From assembly GCA_945877235.1 (NCBI GenBank), contig CAMCRF010000010.1:1-64000 (forward strand): DNA of 64,000 nucleotides, in the 5' to 3' direction. The first letter of the stretch is position 1, and the number at the start of each line of letters is the position of its first letter. Shown here in pieces: positions 35,293-44,168 of this stretch. The notes beneath the pieces were generated by a model. The model did not search any database. It was given only the letters and a program-made list of their open reading frames with translations, and was not told the origin of the DNA. Source of the DNA: Bordetella parapertussis (GTDB lineage: Bacteria > Pseudomonadota > Gammaproteobacteria > Burkholderiales > Burkholderiaceae_A). The position numbers and the translations under genes were made by a program.

Positions 35293-37440
35293 GGCAGCCT
35301 CAAAACCAGATCGCAGGGCTCCTTCAATGTACCCAAGGGCCTGGTAGTCACCCAGCGCCTTCCATGGAATCTGGGCAGCATCCAAGGTGCGCTTCAGCTC
35401 CGCTTGCGCGTCGCTTGCCAAGCCCTCTTGCGCCGCATTCGCGATCACCAGATCTGAGGGGTGGAGGATCTCAGTATGCTCGACCACTTCCTGGGTATCG
35501 GGCTGCTTGGTTCGAGTCGTCACACAGAGCCCACCTGAAGGACCTACGCTTGCCTGTGCCCGAGTGATGAGGCGGGCCCCGTGATCCTCCAGCCCTTCAA
35601 TGACCCGCCAGCGACGCACGATCGAGAGCTCCCTTCCCAGTGACGGGCCGGGCTCAAGCACGGTAACCTTGCGTTTGTATTCGACCAAGAGTTCAGCGAG
35701 CTCGAGACCGACGAGGCCACCGCCCAGAATGACCACGTGACTGCCAAATGGCAGGTAGACCGAGGCCCCCGTGCGAAGTCGACTGACTGTATCGAGCAGC
35801 CCAAATCTCGCTGCAGCCCAAGCACCGTAACGAATGACGGGATTCAGGTGCATGGGCATTTGCTTGAGGTCACCCTCAAGCAGCGCACGCAGGCTGGGCC
35901 CACTCCAGACGCGCGTGTTTTCAAGTCCGCTGAGGTCGGGGGCCTCGGCATAACTCGCTCCGGTGGCCAGCAGCACCATGTTGGGTTTGAGCTGCAGAAT
36001 CATTGAGGCCGTAACGGTCTGACCGAGCCTCACGGTGATGAGAGGGTGTTTCATCGCATGGTGGAGGTTATCGAGCAACGCCTCATTCTCGGGGTAGGCT
36101 AGGCTCGCCAGCTTGAGGCTGCCGCCCAGCGCATGGCCGCGCTCGAGCAATGTGACCGAGTGCCCTTGTTCTGCAGCAACCCTGGCAGCCTCCATACCAG
36201 CTGGCCCACCCCCCAAGATCACCACGTGTTTCGGGCGTGACGGGGCAGGACGTTGGGTCAAGAGATATTCCTGCCCAGTGGTTGGCTGCACCGCACATTT
36301 AACTCGCTCGTTGACGAAGATCTGCGAGACGCAGGTGTAGCAGTAGATACACGGCCTTACGCTTGCGATTTGTCCGGCACGCCATTTGTTGGGCAGTTCT
36401 GGATCGGCGAGTAGCTTTCTTGCCAAGGCAACAAAGTCAGTTTTTCCGGTGCGCACGGCCTGCTCGCAGGCAGCAGCATCCAAGCGTCCCGCGGCAATCA
36501 CTGGTAGCTCTGCCCCTGCTCGAATTGCGCTCGCCCATTCCAGAAAACCGGCGGGCCTCTGCACCAGGGGAGCCTCCGTGAATGCAGACCCGCGTGTCAG
36601 GTTCGCGTACGCAGACACACTCACTGCTGCGGCACCGGCCGTCTTTGCGATCTTGGCGGCTGTAATCGCGTCATTGAGCGTGATGCCGCCCTTCATGCCA
36701 ATTTCTTGTGCATCCAGTCGGATCCACACAGGCATCTCTGGCCCAACCCGTTTTCTGACGGCCTCAATGACCTCGCGCATAAAACGTGCGCGGTGCTCAA
36801 TCGAGCCGCCATACTCATCTTCTCGCGTGTTGGTGTAGCCAGAGAGAAAACCGGCGATGAGGTAGGTGTGGGCACCATGGATCTCAATGCCGTCGAATCC
36901 TGCCTGCTGAGCGCGAGCCGCGGCATCGGAGAACCACTGAATCGCCGTGGCAATATCAGCGTGCGTCATGACCTGGATCTGTGGCTTGGTGCGCCCCGCC
37001 TGCGAGATAAATGCTGAGAGCTCCTCTTTGGTGAGGCGCTCCATCATGTTGCTCGATACACGAGGAGGCACCGAAGGTACCCAGAGCGGACGCCCCTCGG
37101 CCAGGTCTCGAACCGATGTTTTTCCTGCGTGTTGGAGTTGAACCGCAATCTTCGCTCCGTGTTGATGGACACGTTGCGCGAGCTTGGAGAGTCCAGGTAT
37201 GAATTTGTCATCTGATAGCCCGACCTGGAATGGCTCCGCAGTGCCTGCCGGGAACGCGACGGAGACGACACCCATGGTTAAGAGGGCCGCACCGCCTTTT
37301 GCGCGCGCCTCGTAATACGACTGAATACGATCACCGCAGGTCCCGTCCGACTCCGCATAGTTCGACCCCATGGGGGCCATGATGATGCGATTCTTGAGGT
37401 GGAGCGCGCCGATCTGTCCGGGTTCAAAAAGAGGGTTCAT
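35281..37440 (-). CDS. Old Yellow Enzyme/2,4-dienoyl-CoA reductase-type flavoprotein (BaiCD/BaiH-like)
   Basis: A 719-residue fusion. Residues 1-360 form an FMN barrel (NRIIMAPMGSNYAE, IHGAHTYLIAGFLS, YGGSIEHRARF). An iron-sulfur site follows with Cys364, Cys367, Cys370 and Cys382; the spacing is C-x2-C-x2-C rather than the common C-x2-C-x3-C. Then come an FAD-binding GGGPAG near 410 and an NAD(P)-binding GGGLVG near 575. The architecture is that of 2,4-dienoyl-CoA reductase and of the bile acid enzymes BaiCD and BaiH, which act on Delta4 bonds of 3-oxo bile acids. Cotranscribed with an MFS gene (4-base overlap). Confidence 0.88.
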   Translation of the reverse strand: MNPLFEPGQIGALHLKNRIIMAPMGSNYAESDGTCGDRIQSYYEARAKGGAALLTMGVVSVAFPAGTAEPFQVGLSDDKFIPGLSKLAQRVHQHGAKIAVQLQHAGKTSVRDLAEGRPLWVPSVPPRVSSNMMERLTKEELSAFISQAGRTKPQIQVMTHADIATAIQWFSDAAARAQQAGFDGIEIHGAHTYLIAGFLSGYTNTREDEYGGSIEHRARFMREVIEAVRKRVGPEMPVWIRLDAQEIGMKGGITLNDAITAAKIAKTAGAAAVSVSAYANLTRGSAFTEAPLVQRPAGFLEWASAIRAGAELPVIAAGRLDAAACEQAVRTGKTDFVALARKLLADPELPNKWRAGQIASVRPCIYCYTCVSQIFVNERVKCAVQPTTGQEYLLTQRPAPSRPKHVVILGGGPAGMEAARVAAEQGHSVTLLERGHALGGSLKLASLAYPENEALLDNLHHAMKHPLITVRLGQTVTASMILQLKPNMVLLATGASYAEAPDLSGLENTRVWSGPSLRALLEGDLKQMPMHLNPVIRYGAWAAARFGLLDTVSRLRTGASVYLPFGSHVVILGGGLVGLELAELLVEYKRKVTVLEPGPSLGRELSIVRRWRVIEGLEDHGARLITRAQASVGPSGGLCVTTRTKQPDTQEVVEHTEILHPSDLVIANAAQEGLASDAQAELKRTLDAAQIPWKALGDYQALGYIEGALRSGFEAALAV

Positions 37441-38726
37441 GCATGAGCTCCTGGCGTCTGTGGTTTGAGCTTTAGAAAAGCGAGAATGGAAAACAGCGGC
37501 GCGAGCGCGCTGACAGCGAGCGCTGGCCCTAGGGTGTGGGCCAGACCGAGGGAGGCGAGTAAGTCACTCACCATGCCAACCAGAACGGGTCCGAGACCGA
37601 TGCCAATCAGGGTGCTCATCGAGGATAACGCGGCCAGTGAGAGGGCACGCGCCTGATCTCCTCCGAGCTTGGCCGCGGCGCTGAACGTCTCTGCGGTCCA
37701 CCAGACAGAAAAAAATGCTGTCAGCGCACCAAAGACCAAACCGAGTGGCCAGACTCGGCCGGCCAGTGTGACGCCTACCTCCGATGGCCAAAAGAAATAC
37801 ACGATGGCGGTGACAAAACCGAGGCCAACACCCCAGCAGGACACGCCGAATGACCAGCCACTCTCGTTGGGTCTGAATCGGTCGGAGAGCATGGCGCCGA
37901 CCATCATTCCCAGCGCGGATGGAAGCCCAAACCCGAGCCCGGAGAGCAGGCCTGCATCTGCGAGTGAGAAGCCGTGCGTGCGAACCAGGAACGCGGCGTT
38001 CCACATGGCCAATGAGTATCCGCCCAGGGTGTTGAGACCCGCCGCCAGCGCGAGCCAACGAAAGCGGGGGTTATTCAGCAGTGCCCGCCCAGATTCGACG
38101 GTCATTCGAATGACCCGGCCCACCGCAGGGACTGAGGCGTGTGGCCTGTCGCGCAGCACGATCCAGCATATCCCTGCTGAGAGGATTGCGAGGAGTGCGA
38201 CTCCCCAGAAGACTGGGCGCCATCCGAGGCTACCCACGAGCACCCCTCCGAGAGCAAGACTTGCGACGGCTGACAGGGTTGGGGCTGCGGTTAGGACGCC
38301 CATGGCTGCGGCCTGTCGGTGCGGTGGCGCCAAGTCCGTGACGAGGGACATGGATGCAGGGGTGAGTCCTGCCTCCAGCACGGCATGGAGAAGCCTTGCA
38401 AACAGCAGCATCCAGAGCCCGTGGGCCCATGCAATACCCACGGCTGTGAGGCCCCAGGCTAGGAGTCCGACGGCGATCAGCAGGCGTCGATTCACTTGGC
38501 TCGCCAATTGGCCCATGGGCAGCGCAGTGAGTGCATACGCCACGGCAAAGAACGGGCCATTCACCAAGCCCATTTGTGTGTCTGAAAGGCTGAAGTCTAT
38601 GCGCATGGGTTCGACGGCAACTGCCATGAGCTGCCGCCCTGAGAAGGTAATGGCATACCCTAGGAAGAGCGTCAAAAGCACCCACTGGAGGGGCCGGTCG
38701 ACCGACGGAGCACTGTGTTGAGCCAT
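37437..38726 (-). CDS. MFS transporter
   Basis: A 429-residue carrier with about 12 membrane segments (GYAITFSGRQLMAVAVEPMRIDFSLSD, then MGQLASQVNRR loop). It starts a two-gene leftward operon with the BaiCD-like reductase, much as the transporter BaiG accompanies bai genes, although sequence kinship to BaiG cannot be judged here. Divergent from the hsaA operon, sharing the 176-base region with operator site E. Likely uptake of a steroid or bile acid. Confidence 0.86.
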   Translation of the reverse strand: MAQHSAPSVDRPLQWVLLTLFLGYAITFSGRQLMAVAVEPMRIDFSLSDTQMGLVNGPFFAVAYALTALPMGQLASQVNRRLLIAVGLLAWGLTAVGIAWAHGLWMLLFARLLHAVLEAGLTPASMSLVTDLAPPHRQAAAMGVLTAAPTLSAVASLALGGVLVGSLGWRPVFWGVALLAILSAGICWIVLRDRPHASVPAVGRVIRMTVESGRALLNNPRFRWLALAAGLNTLGGYSLAMWNAAFLVRTHGFSLADAGLLSGLGFGLPSALGMMVGAMLSDRFRPNESGWSFGVSCWGVGLGFVTAIVYFFWPSEVGVTLAGRVWPLGLVFGALTAFFSVWWTAETFSAAAKLGGDQARALSLAALSSMSTLIGIGLGPVLVGMVSDLLASLGLAHTLGPALAVSALAPLFSILAFLKLKPQTPGAHA

Positions 38727-38759
38727 GGAGCCTGTAGGGTCACTCGGGAGAGACGGCTT

Positions 38760-38783
38760 GGCATCGTCCGGTCAGACTGCCTG
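38760..38783. promoter_or_regulatory. Putative operator dyad, site E (degenerate right arm)
   Basis: Reads GGCATCGTC-CGGTCA-GACTGCCTG: the left arm has 7 of 9 consensus bases, the right only 4 of 9, with the GTC-N6-GAC core kept. Located in the MFS/hsaA divergent region. Confidence 0.4.
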
Positions 38784-38799
38784 ACAGCGCCTGTGTCAG
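38781..38799. repeat. Perfect inverted repeat CTGACA-N7-TGTCAG
   Basis: Six-base perfect arms around a 7-base loop in the divergent MFS/hsaA region, overlapping the end of site E and about 100 bases upstream of the hsaA start. It may be a second regulator site; no T-run follows, so it is not a terminator. The rest of the 176-base region (38727-38902) shows no clear promoter hexamers beyond a TTGACT at 38847. Confidence 0.4.
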
Positions 38800-38902
38800 C
38801 CGAGCGTTCTCTCTGGCACCTGCGGAGCTAGTCTGTTTGCGTGATGTTGACTTCACTCGGAATTCATAACCTGCGGTCATTCCTACCCAAAGGAGCTTGA
38901 CA

Positions 38903-40090
38903 ATGGATCGTGCACCAGATCAGTTGAAAATCGAAGCCCAGCTCATGGCGGCGGCCCGTGAGATTGGCCCTCGCCTCGCTGCCCGCGCCTATCAGGCCGA
39001 TCAGGACATGCGCATCCCCGATGAGACCATCGCGGAAATGAAGGCCGCTGGCCTGTTCAAGATTCTTCAGCCCGCCCGCTGGGGTGGCTTTGAAATGGAC
39101 CCCCGCACGTTCTACAAGGTGCAGACGGTCTTGGCGGAATACTGCATGTCCACCGCCTGGATCTACGGTGTCATGGGCGTTCACCCCTGGCAGATTGCTC
39201 GCTACCCCATGAAGACCCAAGAGGAGATCTGGGGTGAAGATGTCAACACACTGGTTGCCTCGACCTACATGCCTACGGCGAAGGTCACCCCGGTCGAAGG
39301 AGGCTATCAGGTCAGCGGTCGCTGGGGCTTCTCCAGTTGTTGTGAGCATTCAAGCTGGTTCTTGCTCGGCGGCATTGTTCCCGAAGCCGATGGACGACCT
39401 CCTGAGCACGGCACCTTCCTCATTCCCCGGTCCGAAGTCACCATCCACAAGAATTGGGACACGCTGGGCATTCGCGGAAGCGGGAGCCACGATGTTGAAG
39501 TCAAAGGCTGTTTCGTGCCCGCCCACAGGGTCCAACGCACCAACAGCACCAAGGTCGACGACACCCCTGGACGCAAGGCCAACACCAATCCCATTTACAA
39601 CCTGAGTTTTGCGTCGGTATTTGTTCGCGCAGTGTCCACTGCATGCATTGGCGGGCTGCGCGGAGCCATCAACGAATTCACACGTTACTCGAGCCAGCAC
39701 GTGGGGAACCACGGAAGCAAGACGGCCGAAGATCCGCAAGCCCAGCAGGCGGTTGTTGAGGCAATGTGTGCCGTCGACGCCATGGAGTTGGTGCTCGAGC
39801 GTGACTACTCAGAAATGATGGATTACGCAGAGCGCGGAGAATTGCCTCCGGTCGAGAAGCGGCTGCTTTATCGCTACCACTCCTCCTCGGTTCCCTCTGC
39901 CTGTGCAGACCATGTCAGCACACTCATGCGGTGCATGGGTGCTCAGGGCATGTACAGCAAAAGCCCGATCGGTCGTATTTTCCGGGATATCCACCAGGCC
40001 CGTGGGCATATCGCAAATAACTACATGGCTCATGCCCGAGTCGCCGGAGCGGTCTTCCTGGGCCTGCCCAATCCCGATCCCTTCGTCTGA
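38903..40090 (+). CDS. hsaA: 3-HSA hydroxylase oxygenase component, HsaA/TesA type
   Basis: A 395-residue flavin-dependent monooxygenase of the acyl-CoA dehydrogenase-fold group D (RIPDETIAEMKAAGLFKILQPARWGGFEMD, GRWGFSSCCEHSSWFLLGG, NWDTLGIRGSGSHDVEVKG). Length and blocks match HsaA, which hydroxylates 3-HSA to the catechol cut by TesB. It needs reduced flavin from a separate reductase, here most likely the MarR-domain protein at 5721. AGGAG at 38891-38895 is 7 bases upstream of this ATG; a TTG two codons earlier would sit too close. The next gene starts with a one-base overlap. Confidence 0.91.
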   Translation: MDRAPDQLKIEAQLMAAAREIGPRLAARAYQADQDMRIPDETIAEMKAAGLFKILQPARWGGFEMDPRTFYKVQTVLAEYCMSTAWIYGVMGVHPWQIARYPMKTQEEIWGEDVNTLVASTYMPTAKVTPVEGGYQVSGRWGFSSCCEHSSWFLLGGIVPEADGRPPEHGTFLIPRSEVTIHKNWDTLGIRGSGSHDVEVKGCFVPAHRVQRTNSTKVDDTPGRKANTNPIYNLSFASVFVRAVSTACIGGLRGAINEFTRYSSQHVGNHGSKTAEDPQAQQAVVEAMCAVDAMELVLERDYSEMMDYAERGELPPVEKRLLYRYHSSSVPSACADHVSTLMRCMGAQGMYSKSPIGRIFRDIHQARGHIANNYMAHARVAGAVFLGLPNPDPFV

Positions 40091-41814
40091 TGAGCGAGTC
40101 ACCCCAGGCGTTTGACGCCGAGTTTGACGTTGTCGTGGTGGGGTCTGGTGCAGGGGGCATGTTGGCAGCCCTGAGGGCCCATGATCAGGGCCTTCAGGTC
40201 TTGGTGGTCGAGAAGGCAGAGGTCTACGGCGGAACCTCGGCCATCTCAGGCGGTGGCATTTGGATCCCAAACAACAGCCACGCCAAGCGCGCTGGTCTGA
40301 GCGATTCCGAGGCCGCCGCGACGCAGTACGTGCAGGCATCCGTCCAAGGAACGGTCGACGCTGATCGTGTCTCCACCTATTTGCGCGTTGCACCTGTGAT
40401 GGCCGACTACCTCGAGCAGAAAACGCGCGTCCGTTATGCCGTAGCTGCCCAATACCCTGACTACTACCCCGAACTTCCCGGCGCTCTGGCGGGTGGTCGC
40501 ACCCTCGACCCCGAGTTGTTTGACGCAAGCGTGCTCGGTGACGAGCTCAAACGGCTGCGTCCACCGTCTCCGACGACCCTGCTCATGGGCAAGATTGCCT
40601 GGACCGCACGGCAAGCTCACAAGGCCATGTCGAAGTCTTTCGGCTGGCGTTTCATGATTGTCTGGGCAATGCTGAAGTTCAGGCTCGATAAAAGTTGGCG
40701 CAGAAGAACAGGCCTCAAGCGTGACCGATACGCAGCGCTTGGCAGTGCCCTTGTCGCAGGCCTTCGCAGGTCCATGATGGACCGAGATATGCCTCTGTGG
40801 CTGAACTGCTCCCTCACTCAACTCGTCGAGCAGGGCAATCGTGTCGTTGGTATCGACGTGGTTCAGCATGGGGAGAAGAAATCCATTCGCGCGCGCCGCG
40901 GCGTGATTCTCGCCTCGGGAGGCTTTGAGCAGAATCAGGCATTGCGTGAGCAGCACCTGCCAAGTCCCACTTCAGCCAAGTGGAGTGCCACACCCGCAGG
41001 CCAGAACACGGGCGATGCCTTGCTGGCAGCCCAGCATCTCGGTGCTGCAACCGCGCTCATGAATTGGGCGTGGTGGTGTCCAACCATTGGGGTGCCAAAG
41101 GAACCGAATCAGCGCGGGGTTTTTGCGGAGCGTGCCTTTCCGGGTGCGATTGTGGTCAATGGGCTTGGCTTGCGCTTCACGAATGAGGCTGGGCCGTACC
41201 TTGAGTTCGGCAAGGCCATGTACGACGACCATCAAAAGACTGGTCAGACGCTGCCTGCCTGGGTCATTTTTGACGCGCACTTTCGCTTCCATTACGCGAT
41301 GGGGCCCATCATGCCGGGGCAGATCATGCCCGACAGACGGATTCCCGCGGACTGGTGGAATGCTGTCCTTTGGACTGCAGATTCGCTCGATGTTTTGGCC
41401 GCCAAGATCGGCGTCGACGCGGCCGGTCTGAAGGCAACGGTCGAGCGTGTTAACGGATTTGCCAAGTCTGGAATAGACGCGGACTTCGGACGGGGTGGGA
41501 ATGTGTACGACCGCTACTACGGGGATGTCAATGTGAAGCCTAACCCTTGCCTTGCGCCAGTCGCGAAGGCGCCCTTCTATGCCATGCGCATGGACGGTGG
41601 CGACATTGGCACGAAGGGAGGAATTTTGACCAATGCATCTGCACAGGTGCTGCGTGAAAATGGTCAGGCCATTGCAGGCCTCTACGCCATCGGGAATTGC
41701 TCTGCCTCGGTCATGGGCAAGAGCTATCCCGGTGCGGGGTCTACGCTGGGACCCTCTATGACCTTCGGATACATCGCGGCAGATCATCTCAGTCAAGTGG
41801 CTGTTGCGGCATGA
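40090..41814 (+). CDS. tesH: 3-ketosteroid Delta1-dehydrogenase
   Basis: A 574-residue FAD enzyme: dinucleotide motif VVVGSGAGGMLAALRA near the N-terminus, GGTSAISGGGIW, ASGGFEQN, and the C-terminal YPGAGSTLGPSMTFGYIA. Tyr546 and Gly550 match Tyr487 and Gly491 of the structurally known KstD1, which hold the 3-oxo group. It introduces the C1-C2 double bond which, with 9alpha-hydroxylation, opens ring B. The operon hsaA-tesH-tesI-SDR gathers ring A/B steps. No membrane segment or signal seen. Confidence 0.92.
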   Translation: MSESPQAFDAEFDVVVVGSGAGGMLAALRAHDQGLQVLVVEKAEVYGGTSAISGGGIWIPNNSHAKRAGLSDSEAAATQYVQASVQGTVDADRVSTYLRVAPVMADYLEQKTRVRYAVAAQYPDYYPELPGALAGGRTLDPELFDASVLGDELKRLRPPSPTTLLMGKIAWTARQAHKAMSKSFGWRFMIVWAMLKFRLDKSWRRRTGLKRDRYAALGSALVAGLRRSMMDRDMPLWLNCSLTQLVEQGNRVVGIDVVQHGEKKSIRARRGVILASGGFEQNQALREQHLPSPTSAKWSATPAGQNTGDALLAAQHLGAATALMNWAWWCPTIGVPKEPNQRGVFAERAFPGAIVVNGLGLRFTNEAGPYLEFGKAMYDDHQKTGQTLPAWVIFDAHFRFHYAMGPIMPGQIMPDRRIPADWWNAVLWTADSLDVLAAKIGVDAAGLKATVERVNGFAKSGIDADFGRGGNVYDRYYGDVNVKPNPCLAPVAKAPFYAMRMDGGDIGTKGGILTNASAQVLRENGQAIAGLYAIGNCSASVMGKSYPGAGSTLGPSMTFGYIAADHLSQVAVAA

Positions 41815-43421
41815 CATCAAAGCGGTTGGACGATGTTGATGTGATCGTTGTGGGTTGGGGTGTGGCAGGGGCGTGCGCCGCACTTGAAGCCCTCGAGTCC
41901 GGGCTCTCCGTAGGCATACTCGATCGATTTTCTGGCGGTGGGGCCAGTCGAAAAAGCGGAGGCGTTGTCTATGCCGGAGGGGGCACCCGACACCAGCGTG
42001 CAGCGGGCTTCGAGGATTCCCCCCAGGCGATGTTTGAATATCTTCGTCATGAGGTCAGCGACGTCGTCTCCGAGGCAACGCTGCGACAGTTCTGTGAGGA
42101 CAGCGTGGCGAACCTGCAGTGGCTCGAGGGCCATGGGGCACCCTACGCACATCAGGTCCCACCGGGAGGAAAGACCTCCTACCCCTCCGATGGCTACTAT
42201 CTTTATTACTCGGGAAATGAGCTTGTGCCGGAGTGTGCGGGCTCGCTTGCACCTGCCCCTCGGGGGCATCGAACCGTCGGAAGCGGGCACGGCGGCGTGG
42301 TGCTCTACGATGCACTTCGAAAGGCCTGCGTGCGCAAGGGTGCCAAGATCTACACGCAGACGCGCATGACAGGGTTTGTTCGCGATGCCGCAGGTGCGGT
42401 TACCGGGGTGCTCGCGCAGCAGATACCCGCCGGGTCCCCACATGCCAGCAGGCATGAACAGCTCGCTCAGCGATCAGAGGCTGTGAACAACACGCGGCCC
42501 AAATTGGCCTCTAAGCTGCGCAAAATGGCGGAGGCCATTGAGCAGCAACAGGCCGAGGCTATCGAGATTCACGCGCGCAGGGGTGTTGTGCTTGCCACGG
42601 GCGGGTTCATTTTCAACCGCGACATGGTGCGTCAGTACGCGCCCAAGTATTCAGCAAACTTTCGCATCGGTTCCTCTGGCTGCCAGGGAGACGGGCATCG
42701 TCTGGCTGAGCATGCTGGCGCAGCACTCGATTACATGCACCATGCCACGGCCTGGCGTTTCATCAACCCACCATCAGCCTTGGTCGGGGGGCTCGCCGTG
42801 AATGCAGCGGGACAGCGCATCTGCAATGAGGAGACTTACGGCGCGCGTCTGGGCTATGCCATATGTGAGGAGAATGGCGGTAGGGCTTGGCTCATCCTCG
42901 ATAGCCGAATCCGTTGGGCGGCCCTCAAGCAAATCCTTTTCGGTCGCTTGTGGTGGTTTCAGTGGGGGCCTGCCCTCATGTTGCTCTTCTTCCAAGCCAA
43001 GGCCGCAAGATCGCTTACTGCACTCGCGGCCCGAATCGGCCTGCCGGAGCGCGCCCTTGAGGCAGCGGTAGAGATCAACAATCAGAGTGCGAAGGGGCTC
43101 ATCCCTGACCCGGTCGGTAAGTCGCCCGAGTCACGCGCGCTCATTCGAGGGCCTCGTTTCTTTGCTGTCGACATTGGTGTGGCCAATCCCTTCTTTCCGC
43201 TTGGCGCCCTTACGCTGGGTGGGGTTCGGGTCGATGAGGGAACCGGCGCCGTGCTGCGCCCTGATGCAAGCGTCATTCCCGGCCTCTATGCCGCCGGGCG
43301 TGCGGCCGTGGGCGTGGCATCCAACCGCTATGTCAGCGGCCTTTCATTGGCGGACTGCGTTTTCTCGGGGCGCCGGGTGGGTCGCGCGTTAGCGCATCAA
43401 TCTCAAAAGGAACCGACGTGA
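41811..43421 (+). CDS. tesI: 3-ketosteroid Delta4(5alpha)-dehydrogenase, TesI/Kst4D-like
   Basis: A 536-residue FAD protein: VVGWGVAGACAALEA, SRKSGGVVYAGGGT, ATGGFIFNRDM, and the C-terminal NRYVSGLSLADCVFSGRR. Tyr507 and Ser509 correspond to the Tyr-x-Ser pair of the known Delta4(5alpha) dehydrogenase structure, and the YPGAG motif of Delta1 enzymes is absent, which separates it from its neighbour. It would desaturate 5alpha-3-ketosteroids to 4-ene-3-ones. Coupled to tesH by ATGA; a longer frame inside tesH is discarded. Confidence 0.89.
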   Translation: MTSKRLDDVDVIVVGWGVAGACAALEALESGLSVGILDRFSGGGASRKSGGVVYAGGGTRHQRAAGFEDSPQAMFEYLRHEVSDVVSEATLRQFCEDSVANLQWLEGHGAPYAHQVPPGGKTSYPSDGYYLYYSGNELVPECAGSLAPAPRGHRTVGSGHGGVVLYDALRKACVRKGAKIYTQTRMTGFVRDAAGAVTGVLAQQIPAGSPHASRHEQLAQRSEAVNNTRPKLASKLRKMAEAIEQQQAEAIEIHARRGVVLATGGFIFNRDMVRQYAPKYSANFRIGSSGCQGDGHRLAEHAGAALDYMHHATAWRFINPPSALVGGLAVNAAGQRICNEETYGARLGYAICEENGGRAWLILDSRIRWAALKQILFGRLWWFQWGPALMLLFFQAKAARSLTALAARIGLPERALEAAVEINNQSAKGLIPDPVGKSPESRALIRGPRFFAVDIGVANPFFPLGALTLGGVRVDEGTGAVLRPDASVIPGLYAAGRAAVGVASNRYVSGLSLADCVFSGRRVGRALAHQSQKEPT

Positions 43422-44155
43422 ATCGATTTGAAGGCAAGACGGTGGTTGTCACGGGCGCTGCAAGTGGCTTAGGCCTGTGTGCTGCAAATCGATTTGTTGA
43501 TGAGGGCGCACGGGTGGTGGGGGTCGACAAGTCGCCAGGCAACTCCGGGCGTTTTGAGTTGATCCAGGCCGATGTGAGTAAGCCCGAGGACTGGAGGCGC
43601 GTAGCCTCACACTGCCTCGGCGCAAGTGGACGGGTCGATGTGCTGGTGAACAATGCGGCCATCTTGATTGAGGGAACCATCGAGAGTGCAAGCCTAGACG
43701 ACTTCCAAAAGACCATGATGGTGAATGTTCAGAGTGTCTTTCTAGGCTGCCAGACTTTCCTCCCCTTGATTGCCCAGTCCGGTGGTGGTGCGATTGTGAA
43801 CATCGCGTCGATTGCAAGCCTGATGGGTATCGATAGCCACGCCGCTTATTGCGCGTCCAAAGGGGCCGTTGCTGCCTTGACCAAGAGCATTGCTGTTCAC
43901 TGCAGAAAGTCCCGCAATCGGGTGCGCTGTAACTCAGTTCACCCCGACGGCATCCTGACCCCCATGCTCTTTGCGAGCTTGCCCTCGGGCGTTAAACCCG
44001 AGTTCATCAGCACCGAGCGGGATCCAATGAACCGCTTTTGCCCCCCCGATGATGTCGTGGCAGCTATTCTTTTTCTGGCGAGTGATGAGGCCAAATCCAT
44101 TCAAGGCATTGAGATGCGCGTTGACAACGGGCAGTCCATCATGGGTCGCCCGTAG
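43418..44155 (+). CDS. SDR resembling 3beta/17beta-hydroxysteroid dehydrogenase
   Basis: A 245-residue SDR starting at GTG behind AAAGGA: TGAASGLG (12-19), NNAA (78-81), Ser131, Tyr144 and Lys148 (YCASK). The segment HCRKSRNRVRCNSVHPDGILTPM closely recalls the NSxHPDGIxTPM block of Comamonas 3beta/17beta-HSD, so oxidation of the 3- or 17-hydroxyl is the leading guess. It follows two ketosteroid dehydrogenases that need a 3-oxo substrate. The longer form of the family ends about 10 residues further. Confidence 0.85.
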   Translation: MNRFEGKTVVVTGAASGLGLCAANRFVDEGARVVGVDKSPGNSGRFELIQADVSKPEDWRRVASHCLGASGRVDVLVNNAAILIEGTIESASLDDFQKTMMVNVQSVFLGCQTFLPLIAQSGGGAIVNIASIASLMGIDSHAAYCASKGAVAALTKSIAVHCRKSRNRVRCNSVHPDGILTPMLFASLPSGVKPEFISTERDPMNRFCPPDDVVAAILFLASDEAKSIQGIEMRVDNGQSIMGRP

Positions 44156-44168
44156 TGAGGGATTCGAT

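Noticed and set aside
37669..38721. Rightward 350-codon frame opposite the MFS gene
   Set aside because: Antisense to a gene with a clear transmembrane pattern; the predicted protein is Arg/Pro/Ser-rich and low in structure.
38847..38870. Sigma-70 promoter TTGACT ... CATAAC before hsaA
   Set aside because: The gap between the hexamers is only 12 bases, too short for a standard promoter.
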